Notes: generated from the sequence alone by a model not told the origin. A DNA stretch of 64,000 bases from Microbacterium sp. RU33B (GCF_900155915.1 NZ_FTPO01000003.1:1-64000); one strand, 5' to 3'. Positions 34,426-43,236 are shown, counted from the stretch's first letter. A program made the numbers and translations.

Positions 34426-35274
34426 TCACGGCTTCGCGATCTGCGTGTAGGAGTCGGGGCGACGATCGCGGTAGAACTGCCAGTCGTCGCGCATCTGCTG
34501 CACCATGTCCATGTCGAGGTCGCGCACGAGGATCTCCTCGTGCTCGCCGCTGCCGCGTTCGCCGACGAAGTTCCCGCGCGGGTCGATCACCTGGCTCGTT
34601 CCGTAGAAGTCCACGGCGAGGTCGCCGTACTCGTTGTCCTCGCGCCCGACGCGGTTCGGCTGGAGCACGAAGTAGCCGTTGGCGACCGCCGCGGCGGGGC
34701 CCTCGACCTCCCACAGCCGGTTGGACAGGCCGGGCTTGGTCGCGTTGGGGTTGAACACCATGTGCGCGCCGGCAAGGCCGAGCTCGCGCCATCCTTCGGG
34801 GAAGTGCCGGTCGTAGCAGATGTACATGCCGACCTTGCCGACCGCGGTGTCGAAGACGGGGTAGCCGAGGTTGCCCGGACGGAAGTAGAACTTCTCCCAG
34901 AACCGGTCGAGATGCGGCAGGTGGTGCTTGCGGTACGAGCCAAGGATCGAGCCGTCGGCGTCGACGAGCACCGACGTGTTGTAGTAGACCCCGGTCTGCG
35001 CCTCTTCGTAGATGGGCAGCACCATGACGGTGCCGAGCTCCTTCGCGAGAGCCGCGAAGCGCTGCACGATCGGCCCGTCGGCGGGCTCCGCGTAGCGGTA
35101 GTACTTCTTGTCCTGGGTGATGCCGAAGTACGGACCGTAGAACAGCTCCTGGAAGCACACGACCTGCGCTCCGTCGGCGGCCGCCGTGCGGGCGAAGCCC
35201 TCGTGCTTGTCGAGCATCGACTCCTTGTCGCCCGTCCACGTCGTCTGGGTGATGGCTGCGCGTACCGTCGTCAT
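34426..35274 (-). CDS. Nitrilase-superfamily amidohydrolase, beta-ureidopropionase-like
   Basis: A 282-residue carbon-nitrogen hydrolase with the triad Glu in VCFQELFYGPYF, Lys in SYRKHHLPHL and Cys in MYICYDRHFPEGW. The FGITQDKKYYRYAEPADGP and NPNATKPGLSNRLWEVE stretches fit N-carbamoyl-beta-alanine (or N-carbamoylputrescine) amidohydrolases. As first gene of the operon, next to dihydropyrimidinase, it most likely splits N-carbamoyl-beta-alanine. ATG 35274 follows GGAGGA at a good distance. The promoter should lie in 35275-35446. Confidence 0.85.
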   Translation of the reverse strand: MTTVRAAITQTTWTGDKESMLDKHEGFARTAAADGAQVVCFQELFYGPYFGITQDKKYYRYAEPADGPIVQRFAALAKELGTVMVLPIYEEAQTGVYYNTSVLVDADGSILGSYRKHHLPHLDRFWEKFYFRPGNLGYPVFDTAVGKVGMYICYDRHFPEGWRELGLAGAHMVFNPNATKPGLSNRLWEVEGPAAAVANGYFVLQPNRVGREDNEYGDLAVDFYGTSQVIDPRGNFVGERGSGEHEEILVRDLDMDMVQQMRDDWQFYRDRRPDSYTQIAKP

Positions 35275-35446
35275 CGTGTTCTCCTCCGTCGTCTTGATCA
35301 TGTCGATCCGACGTTTCCCGTCGGTTTCGGCCTGTGTCGCGACAGTAAAGCCCGAGGGTGCATCGCCGCAATGGTGGGACCGGCAGACCATTGGATGCCG
35401 GGAGGGGATACATCTGACGGCGGATGCCGCCGCATCCGTTCTCGCC

Positions 35447-35452
35447 TAACGT
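35447..35452 (+). promoter_or_regulatory. -10 box of a leaderless promoter for the histidine kinase
   Basis: TAACGT lies 6 nt before GTG 35459. Confidence 0.6.
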
Positions 35453-35458
35453 GAAGAC

Positions 35459-36670
35459 GTGTTCCGCCGCCTGAAGCCCTACCAGCTGGTCGTCGATCTC
35501 GTTCTCGCCGCGGTGTTCGTGGCGTGCGTGGCGTTCCTCGAGCTGGAGAGCGGGCGCTCGGTGGCCCTCAACGCGCTCTCGACGGTGCTCGTCGTGGTCC
35601 TGTTCGCGGTGGCTGTGGCGCTCCGCCGCCTCTCGCCCGGGCTCGCCCTCGCCGTCGCGTGGGCGGGGGCGATCACCCAGATGTCGTTCGGGCGTCCTCC
35701 ATCGCTCACCGACACGGCCATCTTCGCGGTGCTCTACACCACGGCGGCCTACGGATCGCGGCTCGTGTTCTGGCTCGGCTTCTCGTCGGCGATCGTGGGG
35801 GCAGGGGTCATCACGGTCTACCTGTTCGCCGTGCCCGTCCTCGGCAGCGGAGAGCCCTGGAGCGCGATCACCGCCGCGGCGGCCGTGCTGATCGCCGCCA
35901 CCTTCGCACTGCTGCTGGCGTGGACGGTCGGCGCGCTGGTGCGCACCGCGCTGCGTGCCCGCGAGAACCGGGAGGGCCAGCAGCGCGCGGAGGCCAGCGC
36001 CGTCGTCGAGCAGGAGCGCGTGCGCATCGCCCGCGACATGCACGACGTCGTGGCGCACTCACTCGCCGTCGTGATCGCTCAGGCCGACGGGGCGCGGTAT
36101 GCGGCGGCATCCGACCCCGGGGTCGCGACGCAGGCGCTCGGCACGATCTCCACCACCGCGCGCGCCGCGCTCGCCGACGTGCGGCTGCTGCTCGGGCAGC
36201 TGAGGCATTCGCAGCTCGACGGGCCGCAGCCGACTCTCGCCGATCTCGAGCAGCTCTACGCGCAGGTGCGCGCCGCCGGTGTCGATCTGCGCGTCGACGT
36301 CGACCCGGCGCCGCCGGGCACCCCGCCCGCCGCGGTGCAGCTCGCGGTCTACCGCGTGCTCCAGGAGGCTCTCACGAACGCGCTGCGCCACGGCGATCCG
36401 GGTCCGGTCGATCTCCGGCTGTCGTGGCTCACGGATCGGGTCGACCTCGTCGTGCGCAATCCGCTCGCTCGGAGCGATCGGGCACCGTCGAGCGGTCACG
36501 GACTGATCGGCATGCGCGAGCGCGCGCAGCTCGCCGGCGGACGGCTGGAGGCGGCGCCGCAGGACGGACAGTTCGTCGTGCGCGCGAGCATCCCGGTCCT
36601 TCGACAGGCTCAGGAGCCGGATGCGGGTGCGGGTCAGGAGCCGGCCGGGATGCAGGGGCAGGCGTCATGA
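35459..36670 (+). CDS. Sensor histidine kinase, HisKA_3 (NarX/DesK-like)
   Basis: A 403-residue membrane kinase. The N-terminal half has about five membrane helices and no long extracellular domain, so it probably senses a signal in the membrane. The phosphoacceptor is His195 in ERVRIARDMHDVVAHSLAVV. The HATPase domain follows, with YRVLQEALTNALRHG and GHGLIGMRERAQLAGG. The stop overlaps the start of the response regulator (ATGA). It is divergent from the pyrimidine operon, 184 bp between the starts, so it may control that operon, but nothing in the sequence proves this. Confidence 0.9.
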   Translation: MFRRLKPYQLVVDLVLAAVFVACVAFLELESGRSVALNALSTVLVVVLFAVAVALRRLSPGLALAVAWAGAITQMSFGRPPSLTDTAIFAVLYTTAAYGSRLVFWLGFSSAIVGAGVITVYLFAVPVLGSGEPWSAITAAAAVLIAATFALLLAWTVGALVRTALRARENREGQQRAEASAVVEQERVRIARDMHDVVAHSLAVVIAQADGARYAAASDPGVATQALGTISTTARAALADVRLLLGQLRHSQLDGPQPTLADLEQLYAQVRAAGVDLRVDVDPAPPGTPPAAVQLAVYRVLQEALTNALRHGDPGPVDLRLSWLTDRVDLVVRNPLARSDRAPSSGHGLIGMRERAQLAGGRLEAAPQDGQFVVRASIPVLRQAQEPDAGAGQEPAGMQGQAS

Positions 36671-37305
36671 TCCGCGTAGTGCTCGTCGACGATCAGGCGC
36701 TGTTCCGCGCCGGCATCCGCATGCTCGTGGATTCGCAGCCCGACCTCGAGGTCGTGGGCGAGGCGTCCGACGGCCGCGAGGGCGTCGCCGTCGTGCGCGC
36801 CGCGCAGCCCGACGTCGTGCTGATGGACATCCGGATGCCGGTGCTCGACGGTCTCGCGGCGACGGCCGAGCTGCTGCAGGATCCCGCGCCGCCGCGCATC
36901 GTCATGCTCACGACGTTCGACCTCGATGAGGCGGCCGCGCGGGCCATCCGCCAGGGTGCGAGCGGATTCCTGCTCAAGGACGCCGACCCGGAGTTCCTCC
37001 TCGCGGCGATCCGCACGGTGCACGCCGGTTCGGCCGTGATCGCGGCATCCGCCACCCGCGACCTGTTCGCGCATTTCTCCGCCCCCGCGGCGGTGGCCGT
37101 GCCGCCCTCGTACCTCGCGCTCACCGAGCGCGAGCGGGAGATCTTTGCGCTCGCCGCCCGCGGTCTCTCCAACGCCGAGATCGCCGCGGGGGAGTTCCTC
37201 TCGGAGGCGACCGTGAAGACGCACATCAGCCGCATCCTCACCAAGCTCGGGCTCCGCGACCGCGTGCAGCTCGTCGTCTTCGCGTTCGAGCACGGTCTGA
37301 CCTGA
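36667..37305 (+). CDS. Response regulator, NarL/LuxR family
   Basis: A 212-residue regulator. The receiver domain has the acidic pocket in VVLVDDQ, the phospho-Asp54 in VVLMDIRMPVLDG and Lys in GFLLKDADPEF. The output is a LuxR-type helix-turn-helix (LTEREREIFALAARGLSNAEIAAGEFLSEATVKTHISRIL). It is co-translated with the kinase through ATGA overlap. No recognisable binding site was seen nearby. Confidence 0.92.
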   Translation: MIRVVLVDDQALFRAGIRMLVDSQPDLEVVGEASDGREGVAVVRAAQPDVVLMDIRMPVLDGLAATAELLQDPAPPRIVMLTTFDLDEAAARAIRQGASGFLLKDADPEFLLAAIRTVHAGSAVIAASATRDLFAHFSAPAAVAVPPSYLALTEREREIFALAARGLSNAEIAAGEFLSEATVKTHISRILTKLGLRDRVQLVVFAFEHGLT

Positions 37306-37380
37306 CCTCCGGCTCGACGACGTCGAGGAGTCCCGGATGACGATGCCGCCGGGAGCGCTTCCCGGGGCTTTCGAGCATCC

Positions 37381-37410
37381 CGAAATCGCTGATGAACTTC
37401 ATGTTCACAC
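37381..37410 (+). repeat. Left arm of inverted-repeat element, copy 2
   Basis: A 30-bp arm containing GATGAACTTCATGTTCACAC. It pairs with 37647-37676 with 2 mismatches and is related to the arms at 10557-10724. Confidence 0.9.
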
Positions 37411-37646
37411 GCCGGTGAGGTGTGGCGCGGCGTCGGTGGGACGAGGCGTGAGAGCACTCTCCTCGACGCCGAGGTGGCAGGTTTCGTCCGGTGAGGTCGG
37501 GTCAGGAGACACGACCTGCCACATCGGCGATCGGGCTCGAGTCGAGGGGGCCCGTGCTGCCGCATGCCGTCGACCGAGGCGAGACGACCTGCCACCTGGA
37601 GCACCCGAACCCGCCGGCCCACGTCCCCCGGGCACCACACATCCCT

Positions 37647-37676
37647 GTGTGAACGTGAAGTTCATCAGCGAATTCG
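37647..37676 (-). repeat. Right arm of inverted-repeat element, copy 2
   Basis: It begins GTGTGAACGTGAAGTTCATC. Its reverse complement equals the left arm at 28 of 30 positions. The arms enclose 236 bp of different internal sequence from that in copy 1. Confidence 0.9.
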
Positions 37677-37734
37677 AGAGCGTCGAAAGCTCGAGCACGC
37701 GCGTCGCGCGCGCAGGATCATCCTCGAGATGTAC

Positions 37735-37774
37735 GCGGATGCCCCTCCCGGCCGACGCGGGGAGGGGCATCCGC
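37735..37774. other. 15-bp perfect hairpin just upstream of a -10 box
   Basis: The arms 37735-37749 and 37760-37774 (GCGGATGCCCCTCCC and its complement) enclose 10 nt. The right arm ends 4 bp before the TAGCGT box of the ABC exporter and covers the -35 position. It may be an operator, or a terminator for the upstream region. Confidence 0.55.
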
Positions 37775-37778
37775 TCCA

Positions 37779-37784
37779 TAGCGT
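37779..37784 (+). promoter_or_regulatory. -10 box of a leaderless promoter for the MacB-like ABC exporter
   Basis: TAGCGT lies 6 nt before ATG 37791. Confidence 0.6.
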
Positions 37785-37790
37785 CGAAGC

Positions 37791-38567
37791 ATGCAACTCA
37801 CATCGACCGAACTGGGCCTCGCCGCCCGCGTCCACCAGCTGACGAAGACCTACGGGGCGGGTGCCGGCGAGGTGCGCGCGCTCGACGAAGTGACCGTCGG
37901 CATCCGCCGCGGGGAGTTCACCGCGATCATGGGTCCCTCGGGGTCGGGCAAGTCCACGCTCATGCACATCATGGCCGGGCTCGACGCGCCCACCCGCGGA
38001 CGCGCGTGGATCGGCGACACCGAGATCACCGGGCTGTCCGATCTCGAGCTCACGGTGCTGCGCCGCCGGCGCGTGGGCTTCGTGTTCCAGTCGTTCAACC
38101 TCGTGCCGACCCTCGACGCGGCGAGCAACATCCTGCTCCCGTTCGATCTCGACGGGCGTCGTCCGTCGGCCCTCGAGAAGGCGCGCATCGACCGTCTGGT
38201 CGAGACGCTCGGGCTCACGGAGCGTCTGCACCACCGTCCGCACGAGCTGTCGGGCGGACAGCAGCAGCGGGTCGCGATCGCCCGGGCGCTGGCGACCGCG
38301 CCCGACCTCGTCTTCGCCGACGAGCCCACCGGAAACCTCGACTCCCGCTCCGGGCGCGAAGTGCTCGCGCTGCTGCAGGCCGCGTCGCGCGACCACGGCC
38401 AGTCCATCGCGATGGTGACGCACGACCCGGTCGCGGCGTCGCACGCCGACCGTGTGCTGTTCCTCGGCGACGGCCGCGTCGTCGCCGACAAGCCGCGCCA
38501 GACGGCCGAGGAGCTCTCCGCGTTCATGCTGGCGACCGAGCTGGGCGCCGCCGGGGTGTCGGCATGA
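37791..38567 (+). CDS. ABC transporter ATP-binding protein, MacB/LolD type
   Basis: A 258-residue ATPase. Walker A is MGPSGSGKSTLMHIMAGLD, the signature [16 protein letters not shown] and Walker B LVFADEPTGNLDSRSG. The DEPTGNLD form and the FVFQSFNLVPTL Q-loop are typical of the LolD/MacB group, which powers FtsX-type mechanotransmission and efflux. Its stop overlaps the permease start (ATGA). Confidence 0.92.
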   Translation: MQLTSTELGLAARVHQLTKTYGAGAGEVRALDEVTVGIRRGEFTAIMGPSGSGKSTLMHIMAGLDAPTRGRAWIGDTEITGLSDLELTVLRRRRVGFVFQSFNLVPTLDAASNILLPFDLDGRRPSALEKARIDRLVETLGLTERLHHRPHELSGGQQQRVAIARALATAPDLVFADEPTGNLDSRSGREVLALLQAASRDHGQSIAMVTHDPVAASHADRVLFLGDGRVVADKPRQTAEELSAFMLATELGAAGVSA

Positions 38568-40018
38568 CCGCGATCGCCGAGCAGGTCCGGATGCCTCGCG
38601 CCTCCATCTCCGCACGCCTGGCGTGGCTCCGCGAACGCGGCATGGGCGCCTCGATCCTGGTGGCGGCGATCTCGAGCGGCTTCGGCGTGCTGCTGATCGC
38701 GGTCACGGGCTACATCGGCGCCTGGCTGCGCGCCGACCCCTACATCGGCGGCGGCGACACCGTGGCGGCCGTCGTCGGCATCCTCACGGTCCTGCTCGCC
38801 GGCGTCGCCGTGTACGTCGCCGCCATCGTCACCGCCAACACGTTCGCCACGATCGTCGCCGGGCGCACGCGCCGCATCGCGCTGATGCGCCTCATCGGCG
38901 CGTCGGCGCGTTCGCAGCGCACCGAGATCGCCGGTCAGGGCCTGATCGTCGGCGCCCTCGGCGCGTTCACGGGGCTCGTGCTCGGCACGCTCGCGGCCGC
39001 CGCGCTCGCCGAATGGGTCGCTCCGGCGCTCGGGATGACCGTCGAGCACAGCGTCGTGGAACCCGCGCTCGTACTTCCCGCGGCGATCGTCGTGCTCACG
39101 ACCTGGGCGGCCGCCTGGATCGGCTCCCGCCGAGTGCTGGCAGTGACGCCCCTGGAGGCGCTCGGCGGATCGGTCGAACGATCGCGCGACGAGGTCGCCC
39201 GCCCGGCGCGCCGGGTCGTGGCGATCTCGCTCTTCGTGGTCGGGGCGGCCCTGCTCGCCCTCGGCATCCTCGCCGGCCTCGTGAGCCCCGCCGGCATCAT
39301 CGTCGCGTTCTGCGGAGGCCTGTTCTCCTTCACCGGCCTCGCGCTCGGAGCCACGCTCGTGATGCCGCCGCTCCTGCGCCTGACCGGTCGGCTGTTCGGC
39401 CGATCCGCGACCTCCCGGCTCGCGGCCGAGAACGCGCTGCGCTATCCCGAGCGCTCGTCGCGGATGGCGATCGGCGTCGTGATGGGAGTCACCCTGGTCA
39501 CGATGTTCGCCGTCGCCTCCGAGTCGGTGAAGCTCGTCATCGCGTCGTCGTCGGGGGGAGAGCTGCCCGCCGAGATGGCGACGCTCCTCGACTCGTTCGC
39601 GGCGGTCATGATGGCGCTCGTCGGCGTCTCCGCGGTGATCGCCGCGGTCGGCCTGGTGAACCTGCTGACGATCGGCGTTGTCCAGCGCCGCCGTGAGCTC
39701 GGGCTGCTGCGTGCACTCGGGCTCACCTCGAGGCAGGTGCGCCGGGTCGTGCTGCTCGAAGCGGCGCACGTCACGATCACCGCCGTCGTGTTCGGCCTCG
39801 TGCTCGGGATCGCGTACGGATGGGCGGCCGCGCAGTCGCTGCTCGGATCGGTCCCGATCCCGCCGCTGTGGATGTCGCCCACGTTCGTGCTCCCCGGCAT
39901 CCCGTGGCTCGCCGTCGGGGTCATCGTCATCGCGACGGCGACACTGACGCTCGTGGCAGCGGTCGTGCCGACGCGGCTCGCCACCCGGGTCGCGCCGGTG
40001 GAGGCCCTGGCCGAGTGA
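38564..40018 (+). CDS. FtsX-like ABC permease
   Basis: A 484-residue permease with two FtsX modules. Membrane helices lie at about 25-50, then three in 65-180, and after a loop five more to the C-terminus. The second module reads LVNLLTIGVVQRRRELGLLRALGLTSRQVRRVVLLEA, the FtsX coupling motif. It pairs with the ATPase encoded just before, with ATGA overlap. Together they would export peptides, lipids or antibiotics, or respond to cell-wall stress. It ends 3 bp before the convergent SRPBCC-like gene. Confidence 0.88.
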   Translation: MTAIAEQVRMPRASISARLAWLRERGMGASILVAAISSGFGVLLIAVTGYIGAWLRADPYIGGGDTVAAVVGILTVLLAGVAVYVAAIVTANTFATIVAGRTRRIALMRLIGASARSQRTEIAGQGLIVGALGAFTGLVLGTLAAAALAEWVAPALGMTVEHSVVEPALVLPAAIVVLTTWAAAWIGSRRVLAVTPLEALGGSVERSRDEVARPARRVVAISLFVVGAALLALGILAGLVSPAGIIVAFCGGLFSFTGLALGATLVMPPLLRLTGRLFGRSATSRLAAENALRYPERSSRMAIGVVMGVTLVTMFAVASESVKLVIASSSGGELPAEMATLLDSFAAVMMALVGVSAVIAAVGLVNLLTIGVVQRRRELGLLRALGLTSRQVRRVVLLEAAHVTITAVVFGLVLGIAYGWAAAQSLLGSVPIPPLWMSPTFVLPGIPWLAVGVIVIATATLTLVAAVVPTRLATRVAPVEALAE

Positions 40019-40021
40019 GAG

Positions 40022-40552
40022 CTACGATCCTGAGTCGGTCGGCCCGGAGTCGGGGCCGACCGGCTCGGGGTCGTGCGCCCAGGTGGGGGCGAGCGCCCGG
40101 ATGCGCGCCCCGCGCCACTGCCACGTCGCCCACAGCAGAGGCCACATCGCAGCGGCGGTGGGGCCGCCGATCACGAGCCGGTCGCGCCAGAGGGTCCTGG
40201 TCGGGTCGCCGGGAGCCGGGGAGACCGCCATCTGGTGGTCCCACACGTCGAGGCTCGCGAGCGGGCCGGTGAGCGGGATGCCGCTGTCGCGGAAGATCCG
40301 CACCGGTCCCCGCGCATCGTGCGTGTGCGTCTCGCTCACGTGGATGAGCTGGCGGCCGATCCCGATCCCGCCGACCGAGAGCTGCACGGGCATGTCCGTC
40401 CCCGGGGTCAGAGCGGGCGGCATGCCCTCGCTCCCGAGCGGCGCCATCTCCACGAGCGGACCGTAGAGCTCGGCGACGGCCCGAGGGGAGTGCAGGGCGC
40501 GCCACGCGGCATCCGCGTCGCAATCGATGACGAGCTTCAGCAGGATCCGCAT
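40022..40552 (-). CDS. Hypothetical SRPBCC-like protein
   Basis: A 176-residue protein. It opens MRILLKLVIDCDADAAWRALHSPRAVAELYGPLVEM, which has the strand-helix start of SRPBCC (polyketide cyclase/START-like) domains with a ligand cavity. A WPLLWATWQWRGARIRAL helix lies near the C-terminus, the place of the long SRPBCC helix. There is no signal peptide. GAGACT lies 6 nt before the ATG. Ligand and role are unknown. Confidence 0.65.
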   Translation of the reverse strand: MRILLKLVIDCDADAAWRALHSPRAVAELYGPLVEMAPLGSEGMPPALTPGTDMPVQLSVGGIGIGRQLIHVSETHTHDARGPVRIFRDSGIPLTGPLASLDVWDHQMAVSPAPGDPTRTLWRDRLVIGGPTAAAMWPLLWATWQWRGARIRALAPTWAHDPEPVGPDSGPTDSGS

Positions 40553-40574
40553 CGTCCCAGTCTCGCACCGACTC

Positions 40575-40580
40575 TAGGCT
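40575..40580 (+). promoter_or_regulatory. -10 box of a leaderless promoter for the ComB-like gene
   Basis: TAGGCT lies 6 nt before ATG 40587, back to back with the promoter of the SRPBCC-like gene. Confidence 0.6.
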
Positions 40581-40586
40581 GGTCGG

Positions 40587-41213
40587 ATGCCCTCGCCGTT
40601 CGATCAGTCCGCGTATCAGGTCCGGCTGGACTGGGGTGTCGACGGACTCGTCCGACTCGCGCCGGCCGACATCGTCGTGGTCGTCGACGTGCTGCGGTTC
40701 TCGTCCACGGTGACGGCCGCGCTCGACCGGGGGCAGACGACGGCGCTGGATGCCGCGGCGCACGCGGTCTCGATCAACGGCGCCGCCGTCGCCGAGGCGG
40801 CCGCGGAGTCGCCCCTCGTGCTGCTCGGCTGCCTTCGCAACGCGTCCGCGGTCGCCGCGGCGGTGCTCGCCGTGCAGCAGCAGCGCGGCACGCGCACCAG
40901 TGTCTCCGTGATCGCGGGCGGGGAGAGGGATGCCGCGGGCGCCCTGCGCTTCGCCGTCGAAGACCACCTGGGCGCCGGCGCGGTCATCGCCGCGCTGGGC
41001 GACCTCGGCATCGACCACGGCTCGCCGGATGCCGCCGTCGCCGGCGAGGGCTTCCGCGCCCTGCGCGGCGCCGTGAAGCACCTGCTGTCGGCGAGCGGGT
41101 CGGGCCGCGAGCTGGCGGAGCGGGGTCTGGCCGCCGACGTCGCGGCCGCCGCGGCACTGGATGCGTCGACGGCCGTGCCCGTCCTGCGCGACGGCGTGTT
41201 CGTCGCGTTCTGA
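40587..41213 (+). CDS. 2-phosphosulfolactate phosphatase (ComB) family protein
   Basis: A 208-residue protein with ComB-family landmarks: ADIVVVVDVLRFSSTVTAAL near the N-terminus, then VIAGGERDAAGALRFAVEDHLGAGAVIAAL. In methanogens ComB makes sulfolactate for coenzyme M. In actinobacteria without coenzyme M the family must have another phosphatase role. It stands alone, with no other coenzyme M genes nearby. It converges on the SprT-like gene with a 22-bp gap. Confidence 0.75.
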   Translation: MPSPFDQSAYQVRLDWGVDGLVRLAPADIVVVVDVLRFSSTVTAALDRGQTTALDAAAHAVSINGAAVAEAAAESPLVLLGCLRNASAVAAAVLAVQQQRGTRTSVSVIAGGERDAAGALRFAVEDHLGAGAVIAALGDLGIDHGSPDAAVAGEGFRALRGAVKHLLSASGSGRELAERGLAADVAAAAALDASTAVPVLRDGVFVAF

Positions 41214-41235
41214 GACTTGGGCCGGCCGGCGCCGG

Positions 41236-41724
41236 TCAGCGCGGGGTCGTGGCCGCGAGCCGGGTCGCCGCGGTGATCTCGCGCCGCACCCAGCGGAACT
41301 GGAACCGATCGTCGTAGCGCGGAGCGCAGCGCACGCACGACGTCGGCCGCGTCGGACGCCGGTGGCGGTAGGCCGTGTGACCCGCCGGGCAGTGGCCGAT
41401 CCAGGGCGCGAGCTCGGTGGCGGTCTCGCCGTGGTGGGTCACGCCGCCGGTGTAGCCGATCTCCCGCGCGATGCTCTTCCAGCGCGGGCCGTGCGCGGCA
41501 TCCGGACCGGCCAGCGCGTGCGCCACTTCGTGCAGCAGCGTCTGGTGGTTGTCGTCGTCGTCGTAGCGCGCGGCCAGGTAGCGCGACACCGAGATGCGCT
41601 TCGCCGTGAAGTCGCACAGGCCCGCGCGTCTCTTGGCGTTGTCGAACGCGAACGTCCACGACTCGTCGAGGTGCAATCGGATGAGCGCCTCCGCCCATCC
41701 GCGCACGCGGTTCAACTCCGACAT
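41236..41724 (-). CDS. SprT-like zinc metalloprotein
   Basis: A 162-residue protein with the metal-binding HEVAH motif in TLLHEVAHALAGPDAAHGPRW (two His plus a further His) and a C-terminal zinc-ribbon-like part (CPAGH...CVRC). This is the SprT-like domain, related to the Spartan proteases that remove DNA-protein crosslinks. In bacteria the function is little studied. TAGCTT lies 6 nt before ATG 41724. Confidence 0.82.
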   Translation of the reverse strand: MSELNRVRGWAEALIRLHLDESWTFAFDNAKRRAGLCDFTAKRISVSRYLAARYDDDDNHQTLLHEVAHALAGPDAAHGPRWKSIAREIGYTGGVTHHGETATELAPWIGHCPAGHTAYRHRRPTRPTSCVRCAPRYDDRFQFRWVRREITAATRLAATTPR

Positions 41725-41730
41725 GCGAGA

Positions 41731-41736
41731 AAGCTA
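41731..41736 (-). promoter_or_regulatory. -10 box of a leaderless promoter for the SprT-like gene
   Basis: Minus-strand TAGCTT lies 6 nt before ATG 41724. Confidence 0.55.
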
Positions 41737-41753
41737 GCCGACCCCGCCGACAC

Positions 41754-42278
41754 TCAGCTGGCGACGGCCCGCGAGCGGCGCCGGTCGGCCGCATCGACGG
41801 CGAGCAGCGTCGATTCGAGCTGTTCGTCCGGCGCACCCGACTCCTGACGGAGGAACAGCGCGCGCTTGAAGTCGCGACGGGCCTCCTCGAACTCCTCGGC
41901 GTCGTAGTGCACCTTGCCGCGGTGCTGGTACGCGAAGGCCGCGATGCCCGACCAGCTCTGTCCTTCGGCCTCTTCGGCGCACGTCGTGAGCTCCTGCAGG
42001 GCGGCGGCGTACGCGCCGAGGAACTGCTGCACCGACGCATGCAGGGTCCGGGCGCGCAGCAGGTCTTTGCGCGTGCCGGCCATGCGGGCGACGCGCACCG
42101 ACTGCTCCGAGATCACGAGCGCGTCCTCCGGGCGTCCGAGCACCTTGAGGAGCCAGACCCGCTCGAGCAGGGCCGGAAGGCTCCGCTGCTCGCCGATCTC
42201 GCGGAGTCTCTCCGAGCACTCGTGCACATCGACGATCTCGCGCAGCGTATCCGGGTCGTATCCCTTGATGTAGCTCAC
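41754..42278 (-). CDS. TPR-like hypothetical protein
   Basis: A 174-residue helical protein with TPR-like pairs (LRARTLHASVQQFLGAYAAALQELTTCAEEA and AFAYQHRGKVHYDAEEFEEARRDFKRALFLRQ). It probably mediates protein contacts. GTG 42278 is preceded by AAGGAG. It lies 85 bp downstream of the spermidine-synthase-like gene on the same strand and could be in its transcript. I do not recognise a specific function. Confidence 0.7.
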   Translation of the reverse strand: MSYIKGYDPDTLREIVDVHECSERLREIGEQRSLPALLERVWLLKVLGRPEDALVISEQSVRVARMAGTRKDLLRARTLHASVQQFLGAYAAALQELTTCAEEAEGQSWSGIAAFAYQHRGKVHYDAEEFEEARRDFKRALFLRQESGAPDEQLESTLLAVDAADRRRSRAVAS

Positions 42279-42363
42279 CTGGACTCCTTCCGCGCGACCG
42301 GTTCGCCGTTCCAGTGTCCCCCGGTCACCGTCCAGGCGCCCGAGGGCACGCCGGGGTCGCCGG

Positions 42364-43230
42364 TCACCGTTCGAAGAGCGTCGCCGAGGGCTTGGGCGAG
42401 TCGGTCGCGTCGGCGTCGGTCGCGGGCCGGGCGCCCCGGGCGAAGTCCTCCAGCTCGGATCCCTGTGCGACCTTGGCGGGGTGCGGCCCTGCCGCCATCA
42501 GCCGGGGGAGCCACTCGGTCGGAAGCGGCGAACGGGAGGCGGCGATGACGATGTTGCCGAACCGCCGTCCCTTCAGCATCTGCACCTCGGCGAGGATCGC
42601 GACGTGGCCGAGGACGCTCTGCACCGTCGCGACCTGGCGGCGGGCGAAGGCGAGCCCCGCGCCGTCGGCGACGTTGACCAGCAGCACGCCCTCCGGTGCG
42701 AGGAAGCGCGCCGCTGTCGTGTAGAACTCGATCGTCGTCAGGTGGGCCGGGGTCTGCGCGCCCGCGAAGACGTCCGAGACGAGGAGATCGACATTGCCGA
42801 CGAGCCCGTCGGGAAGGCGCCCGAGTCCCTCCCGCGCGTCGCCGATCCGGGTGCGGATCGAGGCTCCGCGGGGGAGGGGGAGATGCTCCCGCACGAGGTC
42901 GACGAGCGCTTGCTCGAGCTCGATCACCTGCTGTCGAGAGCCCGGTCGCCTCGCCTCGATGTAACGCGGGATCGTGAGGGCGCCGGCACCCAGGTGCACC
43001 GCGGTGAGGGGCTGCCTCGGCATCCGGAGCTGGTCGATGACCGCGCCCATGCGCCCGATGTACTCGAAGTGCAGGTGCGTCGGATCGTCGAGGTCGACGT
43101 GCGATTGCGGAGTGCCGTCGACGTCGAGCTCGTACCCGGTGGTGAAGCCCGAGGGGACGATGCGGGCGATCGTGCCGTCCGAGAGCCGGGTCTGCGGATA
43201 CGCGCTGGGTTCGTGCCGGGCCCTCGCCAT
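42364..43230 (-). CDS. Spermidine-synthase-like methyltransferase-fold protein
   Basis: A 288-residue protein of the polyamine synthase fold. The nucleotide-binding strand reads AVHLGAGALTIPRYIEARRPGSRQQVIELEQALVDL and the Asp-rich loop LLVSDVFAGAQTPAHLTTIEFY. These correspond to the decarboxylated-SAM-binding and D-V-F-x-G motifs of spermidine synthases. It lacks an N-terminal membrane part, so it is the short soluble type, whose real substrate is often unknown. TAGCGT lies 6 nt before ATG 43230. The C-terminal 25 residues are low complexity. Confidence 0.8.
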   Translation of the reverse strand: MARARHEPSAYPQTRLSDGTIARIVPSGFTTGYELDVDGTPQSHVDLDDPTHLHFEYIGRMGAVIDQLRMPRQPLTAVHLGAGALTIPRYIEARRPGSRQQVIELEQALVDLVREHLPLPRGASIRTRIGDAREGLGRLPDGLVGNVDLLVSDVFAGAQTPAHLTTIEFYTTAARFLAPEGVLLVNVADGAGLAFARRQVATVQSVLGHVAILAEVQMLKGRRFGNIVIAASRSPLPTEWLPRLMAAGPHPAKVAQGSELEDFARGARPATDADATDSPKPSATLFER

Positions 43231-43236
43231 GCGTCA

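Larger units (their letters stand above)
37306..37790. other. Long intergenic region with inverted-repeat element and hairpin
   Basis: No gene is supported in these 485 bp. It holds a 30-bp inverted-repeat pair (37381-37410, 37647-37676), two direct copies of ACGACCTGCCAC (37511-37522, 37584-37595) with an inverted GTGGCAGGT (37474-37482), a 15-bp perfect hairpin at 37735-37774 and the -10 box of the next gene at 37779. Confidence 0.85.

Noticed and set aside
37381-37676. Insertion sequence
   Set aside because: Inverted arms are present, but no transposase frame and no evident target duplication.
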